The notes below the pieces were generated by a model, which was not told where the DNA came from, did no database searches, and was given only the letters and a program-made list of their open reading frames with translations. This document shows, piece after piece, positions 6,446-13,310 of a stretch of DNA of 26,896 nucleotides. Origin of the DNA: Bilabrum cf. latius. Lineage: Eukaryota > Bigyra: Bicosoecida > Bigyra > Bicosoecida. The stretch is taken from NCBI GenBank assembly GCA_965178125.1, contig CBCXTV010000030.1:1-26896 (forward strand), written 5' to 3'. Within the stretch, counting starts at the first letter, position 1, and each line of letters begins with the position of its first letter. Position numbers and translations under genes: made by a program.

Positions 6446-8113
6446 TTACAGCGCGGTACGCGGGACCCACAGCGCTTCACCGGCATAGTAATACCGGCTG
6501 TTGTCCTGGATCCACTTTCTCTCCGACGCTAGCAAAAGATTTAAACCCGCGTTCCAATCGTTGCAACAAACAACAATCTTCGCGCGGTGAACCCACTGGC
6601 GATAACTGTACATATTCGTCGCCGTGTGGGACAAGGACACCCACTCCGCAGGCGCCTGAAAGAGACGTTTGTTCTGGATGACTAAAGATGCCGAAGCCTC
6701 ATCCATCACAATCACCTCATCATGCAGCGGTCGAAAAGACCGAAGATCGGGCTGCGTTGCTTGTTGGCAATCACAGAAAAAGACATGGCCGGTATCGGCC
6801 AATGAGCATGCATACTGCGTCTTTCCGACGCAGGAGGGGCCGTCCAAAATTAAAAAGCGATAGCGGGATGCCAGACGGTTGAACTCCGCTAACCACTCGG
6901 AGACAACGTCTATCTCTCGAAAGGGGCACATCCCTCCACGCAACTCTGCTTGGACAGCCTGTACGTGCGCTGCCAAACTCGCCTCGGATGTGGCCGATTC
7001 ATAAGCGGCCAGGGTCCGGAGCATGTTTGGAAGATTCCGCACTACACGCACAGACAACCGACGCGCAGTGCCAACGGCAATCTTGCCGGACTGGAGTAGC
7101 TGTATAATCCAATCGGCTTGAACGAGATAGTCATGAAACATCTCGACACTCCCACCGCCGTCTACGCGACCAAACTTCGGCGCCTGCACGTAAAAAAACC
7201 CTTGAAAACCGCGTGCAGCACCACGCACACGTTCGGCGACGCACAAAGACACAACAGGCGGGGATATTCCTTGAAACATAATCCCCGTGAAGTACTCTAA
7301 CACCGCCGAAGACGCACGCAATGCAACGTGAAAATGAACACGGGCTTGCGAATTGGGAGCACGAATGGTCGTCGGCGACACTTCCGCGCACCACACATAC
7401 TGTACAACACGCCAGTGCTCCACAAAGGGCATGAACCACGCAAGAAAGGCAACACGCAAAGCCATAAACCACGCCGATAACGACACAGACATCGCAACCG
7501 TGTCGACGTCCACTTCCGCGTTGCCTGGTTGAAAAATCAACGAAGGCACAAGCCCCCATGGCCCATTCAACGAAAACAGACGAGTGGCCGGACGGCTCGC
7601 AGAAGCACCGCCTTGGACGCCTTGGGAGCCAGACCTGTGCCCGCGGATGAGGCACGCGCCAACCTGCTGCGCACACTCCGGAAGATCACACTGGCTATCC
7701 AGAAAACGGCGCAGCAGCGCGCGCTGCTCATCCCGCAGGGCACTGCCGGCCTCGCGGCGTAAACCGTGGGTCGCCCACACAGTCTTCTCCGCCGCCGTCC
7801 CACTCGACGCCACCCATCGCGACAGGCGTCGCCACAACCTCGTGTACGCAGCGTGATCCAGAGAAGTGCTCAGGGACTCATCTGCGACAGACCCGAGGGC
7901 AATGTCGCGTCGGCGCGCGCCGTCGGCACTGCCTGCGGCTTGGGAGGCAGACGGGGATGGGTACACAAACGGAGCGGCGGAGCTCGCCTGAGACACAGGC
8001 AACACCGGCTCAGGCACGGCCACGCGCGCTGACGCCACCGCAGGGGATCGCTTCGAAGAAAAGCGACGGCGCTTAGTCGGATGCTCCGAAGCTTGCCCGG
8101 ACGAAGACAACAT
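6446..8113 (-). CDS. rep: Rep-like replication initiator: HUH endonuclease plus SF3-type helicase, 555 aa
   Basis: Start ATG at 8113; the frame is open further upstream (to 8392) but without an ATG and over likely leader introns. Residues 11-22 form a basic nuclear-localisation-like patch (KRRRFSSKR). RLFSLNGPW (178-186) could be Rep motif I. VHFHVAL carries the HUH pair H260/H262. The Tyr motif is atypical: Y308 with K313 in YVQAPK, rather than YxxK. The helicase part has Walker A GPSCVGKT (425-432), Walker B EVIVMDE (466-472) and a motif C-like CCND with N518. Such proteins nick a hairpin origin and unwind DNA for rolling-circle replication. It resembles, from memory, Rep-like proteins amplified in dinoflagellate genomes. 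It is the likely replication gene of the circle; leader motif 5 and the candidate origin lie upstream. Confidence 0.75.
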   Translation of the reverse strand: MLSSSGQASEHPTKRRRFSSKRSPAVASARVAVPEPVLPVSQASSAAPFVYPSPSASQAAGSADGARRRDIALGSVADESLSTSLDHAAYTRLWRRLSRWVASSGTAAEKTVWATHGLRREAGSALRDEQRALLRRFLDSQCDLPECAQQVGACLIRGHRSGSQGVQGGASASRPATRLFSLNGPWGLVPSLIFQPGNAEVDVDTVAMSVSLSAWFMALRVAFLAWFMPFVEHWRVVQYVWCAEVSPTTIRAPNSQARVHFHVALRASSAVLEYFTGIMFQGISPPVVSLCVAERVRGAARGFQGFFYVQAPKFGRVDGGGSVEMFHDYLVQADWIIQLLQSGKIAVGTARRLSVRVVRNLPNMLRTLAAYESATSEASLAAHVQAVQAELRGGMCPFREIDVVSEWLAEFNRLASRYRFLILDGPSCVGKTQYACSLADTGHVFFCDCQQATQPDLRSFRPLHDEVIVMDEASASLVIQNKRLFQAPAEWVSLSHTATNMYSYRQWVHRAKIVVCCNDWNAGLNLLLASERKWIQDNSRYYYAGEALWVPRTAL

Positions 8114-8388
8114 CGCACTGCAAAGCGTCACAATCCGTTCGGCGCTCGGACATCTCCGACTGAAAACACTGCAAACTAGGCGACGATGATTCGGAGCATA
8201 AAACCGACTGCTCGCACACGAAGTCTGCAAGGAACAACATGTTGAATGTGGACATGCTGACGACAGAAAAAAAAGCACTGACAACGGGAGCTCAAAAAAA
8301 TCTTGCGCTGTGAAACAAAACAAACATACCGTATGCACCCCTTCATATCCATCAGACACACAACAAGCAGAACATGCCGAAAAAGGAG

Positions 8389-8418
8389 ACACCGGCAGCT
8401 CTCAACGGGCGCACGGCG
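8389..8418 (-). promoter_or_regulatory. Leader motif 5 (upstream of rep)
   Basis: Minus strand: CGCCGTGCGCCC, GTT, GAGAGC, TGCCGGTGT; GA variant of the core. Between it and the rep ATG lie several strong 3' splice-site look-alikes (TTTCACAG ending 8308, T-run plus CGTCAG ending 8257), consistent with a spliced leader of 96 or 147 nt. The TGA ending the preceding reading frame (8404-8402) lies inside the motif. Confidence 0.75.
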
Positions 8419-9002
8419 AAATCCATGAAGAAATCACATTCCTGTTCCTACATAATGCATCCCGCACATGCCACCGTTCGAAAAACGTCGCGTCCAGAAT
8501 TCCCTCAAGTGCCTTCCGCTTCTCCTCGAAGCGCACACTCAAACGGCCTCACAGGGATTTTCTGCATGCCCATACCCTCAACTGACGCCGTCGCCACGGC
8601 ACAAGCACGAGAACGAAACGGCACGTCTCCCAACATAGAACAAAAGATTCCGGCTCAAAAGCCCTCCAGAACTCCACATCCCCTTCAAACATTATCTCGG
8701 ACACTTCCCTGCACATGGCATACTTCCCCTTCGGTCCCTTCCTTCATATAACCACATCTCCATTTCAGCATCATTTCCTCCCCGGCAAGATGGCAGAATA
8801 GTCCAAACAACCTCACGATATCCTCAAGAGCACGGCAGCATGAACATCCAAAACACGGGGACCCCTCAAAGATGGTATCGACGTCAGTTGTTTTCGGTCG
8901 TTCTTTTTCTGATTCGCTCTTCTCGCAGAAGTCTCTTTGGAGGCATTTTTCTCCAAGTGGCCTCCTTTGGGCCTTCTCTTTTGGGGAGGTCCTTTTTTCC
9001 CT
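8402..9002 (-). pseudogene. Frameshifted or spliced gene with Cys cluster, function unknown
   Basis: A strong coding-like frame runs from about 9002 to a TGA at 8687-8685, containing PCFGCSCCRALEDIVRLFG. A second frame (ATG 8716, SEIMFEGDVEFWRAFEP) overlaps and continues to a TGA at 8551-8549. The same frame then stays open (VRFEEKRKALEGILDATF) to a TGA at 8404-8402. Together they look like one protein broken by a +1 shift and one in-frame TGA. A missed intron, a homopolymer indel (several G-runs lie there) or true decay could explain it. A C-run/T-run ending TTTTTTTAG just upstream would be an excellent acceptor, so the 5' exon probably lies beyond the hairpin. No family recognised. Confidence 0.4.
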
Positions 9003-9094
9003 AAAAAAAGGGGGGGGGAAGCGGAAGCGCTGGGAAAGGCTTTTAAATATTAAAAGCGCTTTCCAGCGCTTCCGCGCTACCCCCCCCCCTTTTT
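9003..9094. other. Candidate replication origin: 92-bp cruciform with AAATATTAA apex
   Basis: Inner stem 9021-9046 pairs with 9050-9075 (25 pairs, one bulged base on each side), closing on a 3-nt loop. Outside it, a run of A and nine G (9003-9018) faces ten C and a run of T (9080-9094), which can extend the stem. The apex reads AAATATTAA (9045-9053), matching the CRESS-Rep nonanucleotide NANTATTAC at all but the last base. Such hairpins are the nick sites of HUH Rep proteins. It sits in the main intergenic region upstream of rep, beside iteron-like repeats. The function is inferred; it could also be an intron hairpin. Confidence 0.5.
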
Positions 9095-9162
9095 GTACTC
9101 ATTTTACAGTAGTTTTTCACGATTTAGGGGGGTAGCGCTAGGGGGTTTTCCACGCTACCCCC
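9074..9162. repeat. Iteron-like repeats of GCGCTACCCCC beside the hairpin
   Basis: GCGCTACCCCCC at 9074-9085, its exact reverse complement at 9127-9138, and ACGCTACCCCC at 9152-9162. Short repeats next to the nick-site hairpin are where CRESS-type Rep proteins bind, so these are candidate Rep-binding sites. Confidence 0.5.
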
Positions 9163-9184
9163 TGTTTTGGCCTCGATTTTGGCA

Positions 9185-9510
9185 ATTGTTCCACCCACTT
9201 TGGTCCAATTTCCCCATTTTTCTAGGATTTTTGCTATTTTTCTCGATTGTTCGGGCATTTTGTGTGGAAATTTCCACATTTTCACCGAATCTGGACCGAT
9301 TTTCCTGTTTTTTTGGGGAGTTTCGCGATTTCCTTCCATTCCCGCCTCACACTCTTCCCCCTCTTCTTATGCATTTTCGCGATTTATTCGCCAAATCTGG
9401 TCCCATCTCGGTGGTCATGGCCGGTTCTGTGCGATTTTCAGGGATTCTCATCGATTAAGGCTATTTGTTCGCGATGTCGGTCGGTTCTGGACGATCTTTC
9501 CGATTCTGGT
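9185..9510. repeat. Degenerate repeats of about 95 bp in an AT-richer stretch
   Basis: A motif like CCAAATCTGGTCCCATCT recurs near 9193, 9285, 9389 and 9481 (spacings about 92, 104 and 92), each with nearby GCGATTT. A fifth relative is at about 4838-4880 inside the broken ORF. Composition (T-rich on plus) differs from the GC-rich flanks. Minus-strand frames here give Lys-rich peptides (for example KIGPDSVKMWKF), so repeated exons are possible but unproven. Confidence 0.45.
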
Positions 9511-9615
9511 TGATCTTCGCTGTCTTTCTCTCTCCTCTCCGTGGTCCAAGGACGCATCACTCTTCGCCGATTTCGCTTCTTATGTCGTTGAGGTGCGTCT
9601 GCTGGGCTCCTTTGG

Positions 9616-9720
9616 CTAGCCGGTGGTCTCCATGCAATAGCGCGTCTCTTCCGCCGCAGTTTCTTTCGCCTGAGAGTCATCCATGTCATCATGCGCAATG
9701 AAACACAATACACAATCCAT
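9616..9720 (-). CDS. Possible short exon, 34 aa
   Basis: ATG-initiated frame with protein-like acidic composition (MDCVLCFIAHDDMDD and following), ending TAG at 9616. Other open fragments follow in other frames down to about 9438 (KDSEDQPESERSS and following). It may be a 5' exon of the broken gene at 8402-9002. Evidence is only composition and a good ATG. Confidence 0.25.
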   Translation of the reverse strand: MDCVLCFIAHDDMDDSQAKETAAEETRYCMETTG

Positions 9721-9798
9721 GGCATGCTTCCCACTCAGCTGTCAAACCACCACACTTCCATGAAGTATGTGGCAATATGATGCTCGCGTGGCGCGCCT

Positions 9799-10233
9799 TC
9801 ACGCCTCCTTGGCCGATGAGTTCTTTTTCGGCTTTTTTGGGGCGGCGGATGACGACGCCGCGTCGCCAGCCTTTTCGCTGCCGGCGTCCGGGCGACTTGC
9901 CTCCCGCATCAGCATGACCTCGGCGAGGTCGTCGTTGCTGAGACGACGTGCGTTGGCCTTCAAACGGCGACGTCGCTTTTCGTGGTTGCGGAGGTCTTTT
10001 GCCACCCGCTTTCGCTCGGCTGTCATTGCCGCCTGTTTCGCGCGCAACTCGTCGATTTTCGCCGAGAGCGGCTTCGACGGCACGCCTCCGGCAGGTGTCG
10101 TTGCCGCAGCGACTGCGTCGTCTAGCTGCCTTTCTTCTGTTACGGCCTTCGCGTCGCCGGCCAGAGCCGGCGCGCTCTCGGCAGCGACGATGGTGCGCTC
10201 GTTGTCGCTTTCGGCCTCGCTGCGGTCCGACAT
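9799..10233 (-). CDS. Basic coiled-coil protein, 144 aa (separate gene or transposase 3' exon)
   Basis: ATG at 10233, stop TGA. An acidic N-terminus is followed by a charged helical segment, about residues 57-110: KIDELRAKQAAMTAERKRV, then KRRRRLKANARRLS, and then NDDLAEVMLMRE. The tail is Ala/Ser/Lys-rich. The charged repeat followed by a DDL-type helix recalls, from memory, small basic coiled-coil segments abundant in dinoflagellate predicted proteomes, often beside transposase-like domains. Its start overlaps the last 94 bases of the transposase frame in another phase, and no leader motif precedes it, so it may be a 3' exon of the transposase or be translated from the same mRNA. Confidence 0.6.
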   Translation of the reverse strand: MSDRSEAESDNERTIVAAESAPALAGDAKAVTEERQLDDAVAAATTPAGGVPSKPLSAKIDELRAKQAAMTAERKRVAKDLRNHEKRRRRLKANARRLSNDDLAEVMLMREASRPDAGSEKAGDAASSSAAPKKPKKNSSAKEA

Positions 10234-12124
10234 GCCGGCACTTCCGAGCGAAAGGCGCTCGCGTCGCCCGCGGCCCCGTGTGGGGCGGCGATTTCTGGCG
10301 CTGCGGCTTCAGGGCGCGCTAGAGCTGCAAAAGCTGCAGGTGGGGCACTTTCGCCTTCCGCGCGAACGGGCAAATGGAACCACCACCCGAGCGGTAACCG
10401 CGCGCGTGCTGTGGTACAAAGTTGGAGCTCTTCCAGCGATGGAAGCTCGTGTCCTACCGTCGGGGGTGCTTCCAGTCCGGTGCGAGCTTTGCATCGGGTG
10501 CCGAGGTGCTCCTGACCTTGTCCGAAGCCACAAGAGAGAAACGCGAATTTCCAGCACCGCGCCTGCAAAACTTGCTGCGTGGCCTTGGTCCACATGCGAA
10601 CGATATCTCTGTTCGGAATTGGCCCCACTGGTTGTTTCAGGTACAACTCTTCGAGGCCATTTCGCGCAGCGCGCTTCAAATGGTGAAAGACGTGCACATC
10701 GAGCGGTTGCAGGAAGGACGTCGTGCACGGTGGCACGAACACAATTCTGATTGCGCTCTCCGCGGCTGCGCGTGCGACGCTCTCTGTCCAATGCGTCGGG
10801 CAAGCATCGAGTGCGAGAATGAATTCGTGCGACGCCTTCCATGGCTGCAACGCGCGGCCTGCAAGTCGCACAATGCGACCGAGCTCTGGGCCTTTCAACC
10901 ACGCGGTTTTCCGCCGCTCTACAGTCACGCCTGAATTCCGCGTTTCTTCGCGGATCCACGTCGTATCTGCCGCGGATATGGTGTGCGAATTCACCAAGAG
11001 AATTTGTGGCAATGCTTTCTGTATCTCCGCATTGTCTGCAAGGAAAGCGAGAAGAGAGAAAGCCGTGCGCTTGCTCTTGAGGGAGGCCACCTGTCGCGGG
11101 ACACGCCCGCGCCTCACTTCGAGGTGTGTTCGGGCACTCAGTAAACCTGGCTTCGGCGGTGTCCACAGGCGGCACGAACTCTCGTCGAAATTGAGGAAGA
11201 CGGTCGTTTTGTTGTGCGGCACGGTGTGCTCCAAAAAATTCGCCCACTTCCACATGGCCGTTGCCTCGTGTTTGCCGGGAACGCGGTGGTCTGTGGGACG
11301 ATTTGGCGGGCCCGATTCTGCGGCCGGAATCCGGCCACCCCCCATGTGGTGGAATGAATGCGTGGGCCCCAAATCGTGGCCATTTTCTGGCCGCCAAACT
11401 GGGCCCGCAAAAGTGGCCCGGGGGGCGATTTTTTGGGAGCCGCCGGTGGGGCAAATGTGGGGCTCTTTCCTGCCGGAACCTTCCGTGCCGCCTCCTCCGT
11501 CGTCGTGCCCGTCCCGGAGGGGAGCGTGCCGCGGCGTAGCGCCCATCGACGCATAAAGCCACGCATCCATTTTTTCCTTCGCGGGGGGAGCGCTGCATGC
11601 AATGGGACGTCGTGAGCGGCAGTGGCCACACTTTCGCATGCCGAAGCGCGCGTACGTTGTGTGTAGACGGTCCGAGTACTCGGCGCGAGACCGCGTCCCC
11701 GGTTCTGCTCATCGATCCATTGCACCAGATCTTTTTCGCGCAGATACTTCTCGGCGTCGCTTTGTCGTCGATTCCACCATCCCGTCGTGGCCTCGTTGTT
11801 CATGTTTGTTGCGGTACTTCTCTCTCGCACCACGTTCATGAACTTCGCCGCGTTGACGGGCACGCCCAATTTCCGCCCGAGGGATGCTTCCAGGAAGGTT
11901 TGTGCTGCCTTCCCGCTGTCTGGGACACGCATGTAAATCACGATCGCGGTGTCTCGATATCGAGGTGTGCAGTTCTTGTCGGTCACCTCAACATCGCTCG
12001 CCGTGTCTGCGGTACGCTCGGCATCGCGTCGCTCTTCCGCCCGGATTTCGCTCCGCATTTTGCGTAAAGCATCCGTGAGGTCATTGCGGCGCGCACGTGC
12101 GTCGGTGATGGCGGACCTTTTCAT
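10140..12124 (-). CDS. DDE_1 (pogo/Tigger-type) transposase with a 215-nt intron, about 589 aa
   Basis: Exon 1 runs 12124-11480 (215 codons, ATG start) and holds an N-terminal DNA-binding-like region ending in KKWMRGFMRRWALRRG. Exon 2 runs 11264-10140. Removing 11479-11265 (GT-AG) joins them in phase 0 and gives ARKATAMWKWANFL at the junction. The catalytic triad is visible: D242 in FLNFDES, D368 in LALDACPTH, D404 in LQPLDVHVF, with 35 residues between the last two, and PPCTTSFLQPLD typical of the DDE_1 superfamily. These enzymes cut and paste DNA with terminal inverted repeats; I did not find such ends, so it may be domesticated by, or have inserted into, the element. The far C-terminus may be spliced into the coiled-coil ORF. 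Leader motifs 6 and 7 lie about 950-1,100 bp upstream. Confidence 0.75.
11265..11479 (-). other. Predicted 215-nt intron in the transposase gene, carrying a palindrome
   Basis: Minus strand begins GTTCCGG and ends CACGAG; exon ends are AAG and GCAACGG. The length is not a multiple of three and its removal accounts exactly for the frame change between the N-terminal region and the DDE domain. Nearly half of it is the 103-bp palindrome. Confidence 0.6.
11306..11408. repeat. 103-bp palindromic element inside the transposase intron
   Basis: 33-nt arms 11306-11338 and 11376-11408 are imperfect reverse complements sharing GCGGGCCC, CGGCC and GGCCAC blocks. The right arm closely resembles the right arm of the 4421-4530 palindrome (GTGGCC, TTTTC, GGCCGCC, GGCCCGC in the same order). 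This suggests a small dispersed inverted-repeat family (MITE- or introner-like). Confidence 0.6.
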
Positions 12125-12142
12125 CGTTCGGGCCTCAGCTTT

Positions 12143-12421
12143 TCAGAGGCGGCTCGCGAAAAGGGCTGCAGACAAGATGCCGCTGTCGGGGGGCTTTCGT
12201 GCCGGGTTACAGGTCCCTGTAGGGAAGTGTGCACTGGCGGATGCGCTTGCAGTGCGTGGTTCTCGTGTTGCGGGGTGCGCTAACCACAGTTCGTCATTTG
12301 CGTCGTCGTCATCAAGTTTCGCTGCATGCTCGGCGGGGTTTTGGTACAGCCCTTTTTTCACGGATCTCGTATGTTGAGTCCTGCTCTCCTGTGGCCCTTT
12401 TTCCAACGTGCCCCAGATCAT
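12143..12421 (-). CDS. ORF of 92 aa upstream of and in frame with the transposase
   Basis: ATG at 12421; protein-like, acidic middle (KLDDDDANDELW). It ends in a TGA only 18 bases before the transposase ATG and in the same frame. A 72-nt intron beginning GTAACC and ending AAAAG would remove the TGA and keep the frame, making this an N-terminal extension, but the donor is weak. Otherwise it is an upstream ORF. Confidence 0.35.
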   Translation of the reverse strand: MIWGTLEKGPQESRTQHTRSVKKGLYQNPAEHAAKLDDDDANDELWLAHPATREPRTASASASAHFPTGTCNPARKPPDSGILSAALFASRL

Positions 12422-13069
12422 TTCCGGAATAAGCGTTTGGCCTAGGTAATCGCGGCATCATAGAACTTGGGATTCCCTTTCCCCGCGATTGCGGACTCAG
12501 CCATGGTGAACTTCCGCCCTCTACCTTGGGCTTTTCCTGCTTCGACTTCTTCGTGGAATGTGCCTGGGGTCGCCATCATACAACCAAAAATCCACGAGAA
12601 CAAGGAACGACTCCGTTCTGCAAAAGAGTCTGCGTCCGCTGGTTCCCGCCCACCCGCTCGTCCGCAAGTCCACCCGCCCGCCCGCCCGCCGGCCCTCCTG
12701 CCCGCCCGCCCGTTCTCCCGTTCGCCCTTGGTCTACCCGCACATTAGCTCGTCCGCCCGCCCGCCCCCCCGCTCGCCCGCCCGCCCACCTGCCCGCCCGC
12801 CCTCCCGCCCACCCGCGTGTCATTCCGTCCATCAGCTCGCGCGCCCGCCCGCCCGCCTGCAAGCCCGTCCGCCCGCCCGCGCACCGGCCCGTCCGCCCCG
12901 CCGTCCGCCCGCCCGCCCGCCCGCTAGCCCGCCCGCCCGTCCACCCGCTGGCCCGTCCGCCCGTCCGCCCGCCCGCTCGGCTCCCCGCTCACCTGCCCAG
13001 TCGCATGCCAATTCTTACTGTGATGAATTCCATCATGAGAAAATTGAGCAACTCACACATGCAAACGCG
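12422..13069 (-). other. Long leader/spacer between motif 6 and the transposase ORFs
   Basis: About 650 bp with no convincing gene. It holds C-rich array 3 (12645-13000) and otherwise unremarkable sequence. Confidence 0.5.
12645..13000. repeat. C-rich 4-bp quasi-repeat array 3 (about 356 bp)
   Basis: Same CCCG-type degenerate array and polarity as arrays 1 and 2, here within the transposase leader, so transcripts through it would be G-rich. Confidence 0.9.
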
Positions 13070-13098
13070 ACACCGGCAGCTCACGTGGGCGCACGGCG
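13070..13098 (-). promoter_or_regulatory. Leader motif 6
   Basis: Minus strand: CGCCGTGCGCCC, AC, GTGAGC, TGCCGGTGT. Identical over its core to motif 7, 144 bp away, with partly similar flanks (ACATGC and CGATGTG), so a local tandem duplication is likely. Confidence 0.75.
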
Positions 13099-13213
13099 AT
13101 GTGTCTCTAGATGGAAGCGTGGGCATGAGCTCGTGCTAGTGAAGCGTCACGCGCTTTCACCATTTCCTGCATGTCGTCATCATAACATTGACCAAGTGAG
13201 ACATGCCAAGGGT

Positions 13214-13242
13214 ACACCGGCAGCTCACGTGGGCGCACGGCG
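13214..13242 (-). promoter_or_regulatory. Leader motif 7
   Basis: Same sequence as motif 6, positioned just downstream of the ART-like gene's stop and upstream of the transposase unit. Contains CACGTG, as does motif 6. Confidence 0.75.
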
Positions 13243-13310
13243 ATGTGGATTTTCCATGCACGCGATCACAGTCCATCGCATTCCATCGCAGCAGAGGACA
13301 CGTATCCTTC

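Noticed and set aside
6483-6505. GGTATTACTATG in a CCGG-flanked stretch (minus) as a Rep nonanucleotide hairpin
   Set aside because: It encodes conserved-looking Tyr codons at the Rep C-terminus; the stem is only 4 bp and there are no iterons nearby.
9767-10750. 327-codon plus-strand ORF opposite the coiled-coil and transposase genes
   Set aside because: Antisense shadow with Arg/Ser/Ala-rich composition; the minus-strand frames carry recognisable motifs.
10309-11712. 467-codon minus-strand ORF over the transposase
   Set aside because: Third-frame shadow of the transposase; Arg-rich composition and no motifs.
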